DNA from: Filimonas effusa
GTDB lineage: Bacteria; Bacteroidota; Bacteroidia; Chitinophagales; Chitinophagaceae
DNA length: 64,000 nucleotides
NCBI RefSeq assembly: GCF_004118675.1
Contig: NZ_SDHZ01000004.1
Span: 350,062-414,061 of the forward strand
Direction: 5' to 3'
Part shown: one piece after another, positions 18,966 through 27,739 of the stretch
How positions within the stretch are numbered: the stretch's first letter is position 1
How the letters are laid out: each line of letters starts with the position of its first letter
Translations under genes and position numbers: made by a program
The notes under the pieces: model-generated
The model's input: only the letters and a program-made list of their open reading frames with translations
Database searches by the model: none
Told to the model about the DNA's origin: nothing

Positions 18966-19976
18966 TTACCATGCTATTTGTACGGAAATGGTGCCTACTG
19001 AGCGGGGCGTCATATGCTGAACTTCGCGGGTGCGGAGGCTTTGTTTCCATAAGATACCGAAGCCGCCTGATGAGGCTATGATGCCAAAATCGAGGTGGGC
19101 AAGAAAAGGTTCCGGGCGCATGGTTGCATGCGCCTGGCCGTGTATCTTACTGTTATTGTTAAGCGGGGACTGGCTATTGAGCAAGCCGCCCTGGTACATG
19201 GCCTGGTAGCCGGTCCACTGAAGGCCGGGTTGTAATATGCCGTAGAGCTGCCATTGTTTTTTGCCGGGCGTATTGGGCCGGCAATACTGTTGTATGAAAC
19301 CTTCGTAATAAGAGAATTTTTTACCAAAGCGGAACAGAGTATATACCTGTGCGCTTGTTTGCAAACTGCCCAGCATGGCGGTGCCGCCGGCATTGATATC
19401 CAATCCTTCGCCGATAGCGCATAACTGCTTCTCGGCAGTGAAATTATAATTCAGTAACAAGTCGGTAGGCAACTGGTGATCCCATCCCCTGGGCGTATAA
19501 AAGCCGCCGATGCTATGAATCAGTTTCTGGAAATTGCTTGCCAGTGAGGCAGGACCCATTATTCCCAGGAGCAGCTCTGACTGCAGGTTCAGTTTCCTAC
19601 GTTTATCGGCAGAATGTAAACTATGTTTTATATATAATCCTCCTCCGAAGTGATAATCGTTGGGGTCGGGGTTATAGGTCCGTATTTCTGTAGGCGTGTA
19701 CATTACCTGCATTATTCCCCACCCGGAGGTGTTGAAGGCGCTATCGCCTGCTTTGGGCATCAAGGCATTTATGAAAGCGCGTGGCCGTGCTGCGGGGCGG
19801 TAAAGATCGATGCCAGTGCCATTGGTATAACCATCGTCGGTTCCCATGCCGCGGATATCGATGCCGTCGTTATCATCGAATCCTTTCAGGAGATGGCGGA
19901 ATTCCTGCCCCTGTGCCGCCAGGGCGGTAACGGATACTACCAGCAATAAGAGAAAACGGTTGAAATGAGCTTTCAT
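18966..19976 (-). CDS. LpxR-type lipid A deacylase (DUF2219) outer-membrane protein
   Basis: A protein of 336 residues with a signal peptide (cleavage near AAQGQ) and alternating beta-strand text ending in an aromatic residue (TISVQIAW), as in outer-membrane barrels. Family landmarks: NDGIDIRGMGTDDGYTNGTGIDLY, HSIGGFYTPRGWDHQLPTDLLLNY with the conserved His and Trp, and AMYQGGLLNSQSP. LpxR removes the 3'-acyloxyacyl group of lipid A in some enterobacteria. The catalytic residues look present, but activity in this phylum is untested as far as I know. A TACATTTG -7 box at 19985-19992 (minus) lies so close to the ATG that the mRNA would have almost no leader. Confidence 0.82.
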   Translation of the reverse strand: MKAHFNRFLLLLVVSVTALAAQGQEFRHLLKGFDDNDGIDIRGMGTDDGYTNGTGIDLYRPAARPRAFINALMPKAGDSAFNTSGWGIMQVMYTPTEIRTYNPDPNDYHFGGGLYIKHSLHSADKRRKLNLQSELLLGIMGPASLASNFQKLIHSIGGFYTPRGWDHQLPTDLLLNYNFTAEKQLCAIGEGLDINAGGTAMLGSLQTSAQVYTLFRFGKKFSYYEGFIQQYCRPNTPGKKQWQLYGILQPGLQWTGYQAMYQGGLLNSQSPLNNNSKIHGQAHATMRPEPFLAHLDFGIIASSGGFGILWKQSLRTREVQHMTPRSVGTISVQIAW

Positions 19977-20025
19977 GTCGACGACAAATGTAAATCTATC
20001 CGACTAGTTTGCCTATTTTTAGGCT

Positions 20026-20610
20026 GTGCTTACTTTCCCCGATACTGAACTGCTTGATCGAGTGGCTGCCGGCGATGAGGCGGCGTTTAGCCTGCTGTTT
20101 GCGCGTTTCCGGGACCAGCTTTTCGCTTATCTGAACAAGGTCACCAAATCCCGCGAGGTAGCTGAAGAGGTGGTGCTGGATGTGTTTGTCAAGATCTGGC
20201 GTGGCCGTGCTGCGCTTACCAGCGTCAATAATTTCGAGGCTTTTCTTATTACCGTGGCGCGAAATTGTGCTATCGATTTTTTGCGCCGTGCGCAGCGTGA
20301 CAAGGTTTTGCAGGAGCAGCTGCGTCATGCCATGCCGCCTGTTACGGCCGACGCCGCCGATGGTGGGATTATAAGAGAGCATACCCGCACTGCTATTCTT
20401 GCAGCGGTGGCGGAGCTGTCGCCGCAGCGTAAAATGGTTTTCCTGCTCAGTCGTGAGCAGGGGCTTAGTTATGAAGAAATTGCCGCCCGTATGGATATTT
20501 CTGCTAAAACCGTGGCAAATCACCTTTCTTCCGCCCTGCAATTCATCCGTGACAGGCTTCGTATTGATGACGGCGCTGTTAGCCTGTTGCTGCTTTGTTG
20601 TTTGCGCTAA
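20026..20610 (+). CDS. ECF RNA polymerase sigma factor (first SusCD locus)
   Basis: A protein of 194 residues, GTG start. Region 2 is AFSLLFARFRDQLFAYLNKVTKSREVAEEVVLDVFVKIW; region 4 is LSPQRKMVFLLSREQGLSYEEIAARMDISAKTVANHLSSAL. The C-terminus ends in a hydrophobic run (VSLLLLCCLR), a feature also present in the second sigma factor of this window. It is followed after 70 bases by a FecR anti-sigma gene and then by susC, the standard trans-envelope signalling order of Bacteroidota. Confidence 0.93.
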   Translation: MLTFPDTELLDRVAAGDEAAFSLLFARFRDQLFAYLNKVTKSREVAEEVVLDVFVKIWRGRAALTSVNNFEAFLITVARNCAIDFLRRAQRDKVLQEQLRHAMPPVTADAADGGIIREHTRTAILAAVAELSPQRKMVFLLSREQGLSYEEIAARMDISAKTVANHLSSALQFIRDRLRIDDGAVSLLLLCCLR

Positions 20611-20680
20611 AAAAACTTTCTTCCCGATTGGGATACACCTTTTTTTTCATCGTCTCTTTTGGTAACTGCAAAACTATTAT

Positions 20681-21964
20681 ATGGCCAAGGCAGCGGAACG
20701 AGTACAGGAACTATTATCCGGATACCTGGATAATCAGTTGACGGAGCGCGAATACAAAGCGCTCTGGCAATTGATGGCAGGTTCGAGCGACCGGGATCTA
20801 ACGGAGATACTGGATTATTATTGGGATAGGGCGGCCTTTGAAGGGGAGGCGCTGCCGGCAGCGGTGTGGGAGCAGAAGATAAAGGAGCTGATAAATAATA
20901 AACAGGATACGGGAATACCGGTGACAGAACCGGGCACACGGTTGCAGACGGCGGCGCAGCAGGGAGCTAAGCCAGATAACATGGCGCAGCCGGTACCGCA
21001 AACCAAGTTACGCCGGTTATTACCAGCTACGCGCTGGTGGGCGGTAGCGGCTACCGTGTTTGTACTGGTGTTGACGGCGCTGTTGTGGCCGCGGGCAAAG
21101 AAAGGGGTATTACCTTCTGCGGCCGGTGATGGCGATGCGCCGGCGATAGCGGCTATAAAGCCTGCCACCAATAAAGCGGTTTTAACCCTGGCCGATGGCA
21201 GCACGGTTGCGCTGGACAGTGCGGTGAATGGCATTGTGGCGGCGCAGGGTGCGCTTAAGGTACAACAGCAGCAGGGGCAGCTTACCTATGCGCACCAGGC
21301 GGCGGCTGGCGAGCAGGTATTTTACAATACACTTACTACGCCGCGGGGAGGCAAATACAGGCTGTTGCTGCCCGATGGCAGCCAGGTATGGCTGAATGCC
21401 GCTTCATCGATACGTTATCCTACTGCATTTGCCGGTAAGGAGCGTGTAGTGGAGCTGACCGGCGAGGCCTATTTCGACATCGTTGCCAATGAGCGGCAGC
21501 CTTTCAGGGTCAACAGCGGCGGACAGCAGGTGACGGTGCTGGGCACCGGGTTTAATGTGAACGCCTATACCGATGAGCGTTTGATACGAACAACACTGGT
21601 ATCGGGCAGTATAAAAGTGGCTGAACAAGTGCCGCAAACAGGTGCTTCGGTGGTGCTTACGCCGGGTAACCAGGCGCGTTTTGTGAAAGGCAGCATAAGG
21701 GTGAAGGAAGTGAATACGGAGGATGAAACGGCCTGGAAAAATGACCTGTTTGCTTTTAACGATGTAGACTTTGAAACTGTGATCCGTGAGCTGAGCAGGT
21801 GGTACGATGTAGAGATCACCTTCAAGGGGCAGATGCCCGGCAGGCAACTGATGGGGAATGTTTCCCGTAACTATAGTATTACGCAGGTATTGAAAATGCT
21901 GGCATTTGCGGCCCGCATCGATTACGAAATAGATGGAAGGAAAATTACTTTATCATCAAAATAA
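20681..21964 (+). CDS. FecR-family anti-sigma factor (first locus)
   Basis: A protein of 427 residues. A cytoplasmic N-terminal helix bundle (LLSGYLDNQLTEREYKALWQLM) should hold the sigma factor; the membrane helix is WWAVAATVFVLVLTALLW (about residues 115-133); the periplasmic FecR domain contains LPDGSQVWLNAASSIRYP and VELTGEAYFDI; the C-terminal DUF4974/STN-like domain is FNDVDFETVIRELSRWYDVEITF. Expected to relay the state of the downstream STN-bearing SusC to the sigma factor. Confidence 0.93.
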   Translation: MAKAAERVQELLSGYLDNQLTEREYKALWQLMAGSSDRDLTEILDYYWDRAAFEGEALPAAVWEQKIKELINNKQDTGIPVTEPGTRLQTAAQQGAKPDNMAQPVPQTKLRRLLPATRWWAVAATVFVLVLTALLWPRAKKGVLPSAAGDGDAPAIAAIKPATNKAVLTLADGSTVALDSAVNGIVAAQGALKVQQQQGQLTYAHQAAAGEQVFYNTLTTPRGGKYRLLLPDGSQVWLNAASSIRYPTAFAGKERVVELTGEAYFDIVANERQPFRVNSGGQQVTVLGTGFNVNAYTDERLIRTTLVSGSIKVAEQVPQTGASVVLTPGNQARFVKGSIRVKEVNTEDETAWKNDLFAFNDVDFETVIRELSRWYDVEITFKGQMPGRQLMGNVSRNYSITQVLKMLAFAARIDYEIDGRKITLSSK

Positions 21965-22033
21965 AGCTTCATGAAATAACGAAAGAACAACCAACACTAA
22001 CTAAACATCTGCAGAGGAGTTATCCAAAAAAAA

Positions 22034-22058
22034 CCGGAAGTAGTTGCAGTACTTCCGG
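22034..22058 (-). terminator. Minus-strand intrinsic terminator inside the FecR-SusC gap
   Basis: CCGGAAGTA-GTTGCAG-TACTTCCGG is a perfect 9-base stem with a 7-base loop. Read on the minus strand it is followed directly by eight T residues, the form of a rho-independent terminator. On the plus strand there is no T run, so transcription from fecR to susC would pass through with only a hairpin in the mRNA. No minus-strand gene lies here. Confidence 0.6.
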
Positions 22059-22123
22059 CGGAGTATGGGTAGCTGTTACCTCTTTTGCGCGAAGTATTAC
22101 ATAACCCAAAACGGAACAAAGGT

Positions 22124-25100
22124 ATGAATTTGACTAAGGTTTTTACCCGAAAAATGCTTATGATGATGAGAATGACTGCATGGGCTTTGCTGCTGGCTAC
22201 AATGCATGTAAGTGCCAAGGGGCTCTCTCAGAAAGTGAGTCTGTCTGCAAAACAAAGCTCACTCGAACATTTGTTCAAGGAAATCAAAAAACAAACAGGT
22301 TACCTGTTTTTGTACGACAAGGAAGTCATTGGCCAGTCGAAGCCAGTGAATATTTCTGTGCATGATCTTTCCCTGCAACAAACGCTTGAGCTGGTATTTA
22401 AAGACCAGCCACTGGCTTACACCATTATGGAAAAGAACATACTGGTGAAAACGAAGCCGGCAGCGCCGGCTGATATTGCGGAATGGAATACGCCGCCGCC
22501 ACAGGTGTCGGTTGACGGTCTTGTTATCGATTCCAAAACTGCGGAGCCTGTTGTGGGCGCCGATGTGCAGATCAAAAACACGAAGAAGGGTGTTACCACC
22601 AATGCCAGCGGTGAATTCGCCATCCGCGTGGAAACGGGTACCGTTCTCAAGATCTCCTTCGTGGGGTATGATGCGCAGGAGTATACGGTGAAGAACAATG
22701 CCAGGATCACGATCCGCCTGGTGCCGTCGGTGAATGCCATGGAAGACATGGTGCTTACCGGTGTGTATACGCGCCGCAAGGAAAGTTTTACCGGCGCTGC
22801 CACTACATTTACCGGCGACCAGCTGAAGCAGGTGAGCAACCAGAATATACTACAGGCGCTGAAGGTAATGGACCCTGCTTTTGTGCAGCTTGAGAATACG
22901 GCCATGGGATCGAACCCTAACGGCTTACCGGATATACAGATCAGGGGCGCCAGTTCCTTACCGGATCTTACGGGAGAATACAATTCCAACCCCAATATGC
23001 CATTGTTTATACTTGATGGTTTTGAAACGACACTTACCCGGATCTATGATCTCGATATCAACAGGGTATCTTCCATTACCATATTAAAAGACGCTGCTGC
23101 AAAAGCTATTTATGGTTCCAGGGCTGCCAACGGGGTTGTGGTAGTAGAAACCAAACGTCCGCAGGCGGGCAAACTCAGGCTTACGTATAATGCCGATCTG
23201 AATATCAATGCGCCTGATCTCAATAGTTACAATCTTACCAATGCTTCTGAAAAGTTACAGGCTGAGCTGGATGCCGGTATGTATACCACTACCTATCAGC
23301 CTGAGACACAACTGCTGCTGGAACAATATAATGAGCATGTAAAAGCGCTGGCACGGGGTGTGAACACCTATTGGTTGTCGAAGCCGTTACGTGTAGGCAC
23401 CGGCCAGAAACATGCAATTGCGCTTGAGGGTGGCGATACTTATATGCGTTATGGGGTTGACCTGGCCTATAACAATATTGCGGGTGTGATGAAGGGTTCC
23501 GGGAGGAGTACCACTTCTGGCACCGTTACCTTATCGTACCGGATCAACAAGCTGTTGTTCCGCAACCTGCTTACGGTAAACTTCAACAAGGCCGATGATT
23601 CTCCTTACGGAACCTTCAGCGAATATGCCAGGCTGAACCCGTATTTTGAACCAACCGACGCCAATGGCAATATGAAGAAGATACTGGGCACTTATAACCC
23701 GGCGGGGCAGGCTGCGGATGAAATTTATACCAACCCGTTGTACAACGCAACATTGGGCACGAAGAACTTTTCGAAGTACACCGAGATCGTCAATAACTTT
23801 TACGCAGAGTACACCGTGTCTGCTGCGCTGAAGCTGATAGGCCGTTTCGGATTTTCGCAGAAAGAAGATGTAAGGGAAGATTTTTATCCTGCCAACCATA
23901 CGCGTTTCATCACCTGGACGGGAGATGCTTTTTTCAGAAGAGGTTCTTATACCATTACCAACGGCACTACCCGTTATTTCAAACCCGATCTTACCCTTAA
24001 CTATACAAAGCAGTTTGGTAAAAGCATGGTGCTGCTGAATGCCGGATGGAATATGATGCAGAATTCATTTTCTACCTATGGTATGACGGCACAAGGTTTT
24101 ATGAATGACCGGGTGGATTATATTTCGTTCGCCCGGCAATACCAGGAGAACGGAAGGCCTACGGGCTCTGAGAACACTACCCGTGAAGTAGGGATGCTGG
24201 CGTCGATGAACTACTCTTACGACAACAGGTACCTGATGGATCTTACGGTGCGCCGTAACGGGTCTTCCGTTTTCGGTTCCGATAACCGCTGGGGTAATTT
24301 CTGGTCGGCAGGGCTGGGATGGAACCTGCACAATGAAGCGCCGCTCAGGGGCAATTCTGTTGTAAACCTGCTGAAGCTGCGTGGTTCTATCGGTTATACC
24401 GGTAATCAAAGCTTCAACCCTTACCAGGCCATGGCTACCTATAACTACTATACCGATATCTTCTATGATAACGTGGTATCTGCCAAGCTGATGGCGCTTG
24501 CCAACAACAACCTGAAATGGCAGCAGACAAGAGATATCAATATGGGGATAGACGCCCAGTTGTTTAAAAGAGTAAACCTGCGTTTCGATTATTATGTTTC
24601 GCAGTCGGACAAACTGCTGGTGGATCTTTCCTTACCTACTTCCACGGGCTTTTCTTCGTACCGCCAGAACGTAGGGGTTATGCAGAACAAGGGTTTTGAT
24701 GCGACCATCAATTACCGTATTTACAATAACCCGCGTAAAGAAGCTTTTGTAAATGTGTTTGGAACGGTGGCGCAGAACAAGAACAAGATCGTACGCCTGA
24801 ACAATGCACTGGATACCTATAACAACAAACAGGATACGACCAGTACCACCAAGCCACGTACCCGTTATAAAGAAGGGCAGTCCACTACGGTCATATGGGC
24901 GGTGCCTTCACTGGGGATCGATCCTATCACGGGGAGAGAGGTGTATCGCAAAAAGGATGGCGGCACCACCTATACCTGGAATGGCGATGACCAGCAGGTG
25001 ATGGGCGATGCCACACCTGATTTCAACGGCAGCTTTGGGATCAATGCGCAGTATGGCGGTTTCAGTATCAACTGTGCATTCACTTACCGTTTTGGCGGAC

Positions 25101-25471
25101 AGTATTATAACCAAACGCTGGTGGATAAAGTAGAGAATGCCAATATCCGCTACAATGTAGACAGCAGGGTATTCTCCGATACCTGGAAGCAACCGGGCGA
25201 CAATACTTTCTATAAAAAGATAGGAGCCACACCTACGACCACTTATGCCACATCGCGTTTTGTAGAAAACCTGAATGAGTGGCAGTTGACTTCCCTGAAT
25301 GTGGCTTATGATTTCAGGAATCATGCGTTTCTCAAGAAAGTGGGTATGCAGGGGCTTCGTCTTACGCTTTATACGATTGATGTCGCCAGGATGTCTACGG
25401 TAAGAGCCGAGCGGGGGACCGATTATCCTTTTGCCCGTACATTTTCTTTTTCAGTGAGAGCAAGCTTCTAA
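22124..25471 (+). CDS. SusC/RagA TonB-dependent outer-membrane transporter with STN domain
   Basis: A protein of 1115 residues. The start at ATG 22124 gives a signal peptide (MTAWALLLATMHVSAKG region); the upstream TTG frame is unlikely. Order: STN signalling domain (about 38-108; SLSAKQSSLEHLFKEIKKQTGY), CarboxypepD_reg-like domain (about 125-200; GLVIDSKTAEPVVGADVQI), a TonB-box-like segment MEDMVLTGVY, plug domain (IQIRGASSLP, ILKDAAAKAIYGSRAANGVVVV), then the beta barrel ending in FSFSVRASF. The STN domain fits direct signalling to the FecR upstream. It imports a ligand captured by the SusD lipoprotein that follows after 12 bases; the ligand is unknown. Confidence 0.95.
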   Translation: MNLTKVFTRKMLMMMRMTAWALLLATMHVSAKGLSQKVSLSAKQSSLEHLFKEIKKQTGYLFLYDKEVIGQSKPVNISVHDLSLQQTLELVFKDQPLAYTIMEKNILVKTKPAAPADIAEWNTPPPQVSVDGLVIDSKTAEPVVGADVQIKNTKKGVTTNASGEFAIRVETGTVLKISFVGYDAQEYTVKNNARITIRLVPSVNAMEDMVLTGVYTRRKESFTGAATTFTGDQLKQVSNQNILQALKVMDPAFVQLENTAMGSNPNGLPDIQIRGASSLPDLTGEYNSNPNMPLFILDGFETTLTRIYDLDINRVSSITILKDAAAKAIYGSRAANGVVVVETKRPQAGKLRLTYNADLNINAPDLNSYNLTNASEKLQAELDAGMYTTTYQPETQLLLEQYNEHVKALARGVNTYWLSKPLRVGTGQKHAIALEGGDTYMRYGVDLAYNNIAGVMKGSGRSTTSGTVTLSYRINKLLFRNLLTVNFNKADDSPYGTFSEYARLNPYFEPTDANGNMKKILGTYNPAGQAADEIYTNPLYNATLGTKNFSKYTEIVNNFYAEYTVSAALKLIGRFGFSQKEDVREDFYPANHTRFITWTGDAFFRRGSYTITNGTTRYFKPDLTLNYTKQFGKSMVLLNAGWNMMQNSFSTYGMTAQGFMNDRVDYISFARQYQENGRPTGSENTTREVGMLASMNYSYDNRYLMDLTVRRNGSSVFGSDNRWGNFWSAGLGWNLHNEAPLRGNSVVNLLKLRGSIGYTGNQSFNPYQAMATYNYYTDIFYDNVVSAKLMALANNNLKWQQTRDINMGIDAQLFKRVNLRFDYYVSQSDKLLVDLSLPTSTGFSSYRQNVGVMQNKGFDATINYRIYNNPRKEAFVNVFGTVAQNKNKIVRLNNALDTYNNKQDTTSTTKPRTRYKEGQSTTVIWAVPSLGIDPITGREVYRKKDGGTTYTWNGDDQQVMGDATPDFNGSFGINAQYGGFSINCAFTYRFGGQYYNQTLVDKVENANIRYNVDSRVFSDTWKQPGDNTFYKKIGATPTTTYATSRFVENLNEWQLTSLNVAYDFRNHAFLKKVGMQGLRLTLYTIDVARMSTVRAERGTDYPFARTFSFSVRASF

Positions 25472-25483
25472 AACATCAGGAAC

Positions 25484-26926
25484 ATGAAAACAAAAAACAA
25501 CTACTTTATCATATTTCTCCTGCCGGTGTTATTGGTTACCGCAGTATCCTGTAATAAATGGCTTGATGTAAGGCCTAAAGACCAGGTAAAGGATAATGAA
25601 ATGTTTGCTTCGGAGACGGGGTTCAAAGAGGCGTTGTCGGGCATTTATGGCACGCTTGCTACGGAGACCCTTTATGGCAAGGAGCTTTCTTTTGGCATGC
25701 TGGGTGTGCTGGGAATGGAATGGGAAGGTGCTTCGCTGGCCTATGAAGGAGAGCGTACGTACGACTACACGCCTACTGCAACGGTGAGCAGGATCGACGC
25801 TATCTGGGCGCAGCTTTATTTTGCGATCGCCAATACCAATAAGCTGCTGAGTGCGATAGATGAGAAGCAGCAGATGTTTGCGCCGGATAACTATAAGGTC
25901 ATTAAAGGAGAAGCGCTTGCGCTCAGGGCTTTCATTCATTTTGAGGTGTTGCGTTTGTTTGGTGCGAGCTTTGCGGAGAACCCCGATAAAATAGCGGTGC
26001 CTTATGTTACTGCCTATAGCGACCAGGTGTTTCCTCAGCTTTCCGTATCGGCGTTTACGAAAAAGGTGATCGATGATCTTGTGGCGGCAGAAGCGCTGCT
26101 GAAACAAAGTGATCCTATCATTACCGGCAGAACCATTACTACCATTGATGACGACGGTTATTTGCTGAACAGGCAGGTACACCTGAACTATTATGCAGTA
26201 AAGGGGTTGCTGGCGCGGGTGTACCTGTACCAGGGGACCAAAGACAAGGCGCTGGAATGTGCAACAGAAGTAATCAACTCGAATAAGTTTCCCTGGGTAA
26301 AACAGGATAATATTGTTGTCAGCACCCTTGCAGACCTGAGTTTTTCTACTGAGCACCTGTTTGCGCTTAATGTGAGCAATCTTACTGCCATTACACAGAG
26401 TTACCTGATACCGGGGCAGGCGGCTACCAACCTGTTCTCTTATTCCCGTGACTTGTTATTCACTGCCTATTTCGATAACAGGAGCGATGATTACCGTTGG
26501 CTGTACCAGTATGCCGAGAGTGCATCTTCGTATTACCTGCTGAAGTATAACCAGCTTACTACAGCCGCCTGGCCGGAGTCGTACAAGAACAAGATATGCC
26601 TGCTGCGTCTTTCCGAGATGTATTTCATTGCTGCGGAATGCCAGGCTGCTACCAATATGACAGCGGCGGCGGAGAAGATCAATACCATTCGACAGCGCAG
26701 GGGGGTACCTGCGGTGACCATCGATGCGAATAATTTTTCTGCTGTAGAGGCGGCTGAGTTTCGTCGTGAATTCCTGGGAGAGGGGCAGCTGTTCTACTAC
26801 TACAAACGGATGAACAGGGCTTCCATTCCACGCGGCAGTGATTTTAACCTGGTGCAGTTAAAGGCTTATAAGCTGCCTATGCCCAGGGCTGAGTATGAAA
26901 ATGCAAGCCGTGTTGATAACCGCTGA
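25484..26926 (+). CDS. SusD/RagB-family surface lipoprotein
   Basis: A protein of 480 residues with a lipobox (TAVSC, Cys near 23) and the SusD start NKWLDVRPKDQV. TPR-rich middle (GEALALRAFIHFEVLRLFG, YYAVKGLLARVYLYQGTKDKALECA) and the C-terminal RLSEMYFIAAECQA and RREFLGEGQLFYYYKRMNR are diagnostic. It forms the lid of the SusC transporter encoded just upstream. Confidence 0.95.
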   Translation: MKTKNNYFIIFLLPVLLVTAVSCNKWLDVRPKDQVKDNEMFASETGFKEALSGIYGTLATETLYGKELSFGMLGVLGMEWEGASLAYEGERTYDYTPTATVSRIDAIWAQLYFAIANTNKLLSAIDEKQQMFAPDNYKVIKGEALALRAFIHFEVLRLFGASFAENPDKIAVPYVTAYSDQVFPQLSVSAFTKKVIDDLVAAEALLKQSDPIITGRTITTIDDDGYLLNRQVHLNYYAVKGLLARVYLYQGTKDKALECATEVINSNKFPWVKQDNIVVSTLADLSFSTEHLFALNVSNLTAITQSYLIPGQAATNLFSYSRDLLFTAYFDNRSDDYRWLYQYAESASSYYLLKYNQLTTAAWPESYKNKICLLRLSEMYFIAAECQAATNMTAAAEKINTIRQRRGVPAVTIDANNFSAVEAAEFRREFLGEGQLFYYYKRMNRASIPRGSDFNLVQLKAYKLPMPRAEYENASRVDNR

Positions 26927-26950
26927 TTGTAAACGTTTAATCTGAACACA

Positions 26951-27712
26951 ATGAAAAGTATTCCATATATAGCTATAACGCTACTTACAGCAGTTGCTAT
27001 GCTGTCGTGTAAGAAAACTGCATATCCTGTTTACGATGCTTCTACTCCTTTTGTGAATGTGTGGCTTGGCACCAGCGCTTATGTTGAAGACAGTGTGGTT
27101 TATAATTTCAGCCTGAAGCCTGACCGTGCTGTTGATTCTGTAATGTTCACTGCCCGGCTGATGGGATTGATCTCCGATAAGGATCGTTCGTTCACTTTAA
27201 AAGCCGTGGGTGGCGATACCAATAAAATTAGGCTTGGGGTGCATTATAAGTTTGGGCAGTACAAGATTGCGGCCAATAGCTATACGGCAGTGTTGCCTAT
27301 TTATATATTAAAGTCTTCCGATTTTGCCGACACCAGTTTTTCTATACGTTTTGCGGTAGCTGCGGGTAGTGAGCTGCCTGCGGGTGTTTCGGATATGCAG
27401 GCGATGAAAGTGGTGCTTGCCGATCGTTTTCAGAAGCCTGCCAACTGGGATGCGGAAACATCTTCGGCATACACCAGGCTGGCATCGTTGTTCAAATCGT
27501 TCAGCAAGGTGAAGTTCCAGTTCATCACCAATGTAACAGGCGTGCCACCTACTTACAGGGTGCGTTATTCGGGTACTGCTGTTCCGCCGGATGAAATTCC
27601 TTATACGCAATACCAGTATTATAGCAATACCTGTAAAACAGCTTTGTTGCAATATAATGCCACACATACTACGCCCCTGACCGATGAAACGGGGCAGGCG
27701 ATCAGCTTTTAA
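26951..27712 (+). CDS. DUF4843 lipoprotein
   Basis: A protein of 253 residues. Lipobox AMLSC (Cys near 20) after a signal peptide; then YDASTPFVNVWLG and repeated beta-strand text as in DUF4843, a family found almost only next to SusCD pairs of this type. Predicted to sit on the cell surface as an accessory ligand-binding protein. No enzymatic residues recognised. It lies 24 bases after susD. Confidence 0.8.
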   Translation: MKSIPYIAITLLTAVAMLSCKKTAYPVYDASTPFVNVWLGTSAYVEDSVVYNFSLKPDRAVDSVMFTARLMGLISDKDRSFTLKAVGGDTNKIRLGVHYKFGQYKIAANSYTAVLPIYILKSSDFADTSFSIRFAVAAGSELPAGVSDMQAMKVVLADRFQKPANWDAETSSAYTRLASLFKSFSKVKFQFITNVTGVPPTYRVRYSGTAVPPDEIPYTQYQYYSNTCKTALLQYNATHTTPLTDETGQAISF

Positions 27713-27739
27713 AGATTCGTTACCATTCAACTATCCATT

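Noticed and set aside
25529..26356. 275-codon minus-strand frame inside susD
   Set aside because: Antisense shadow of a diagnostic SusD protein.
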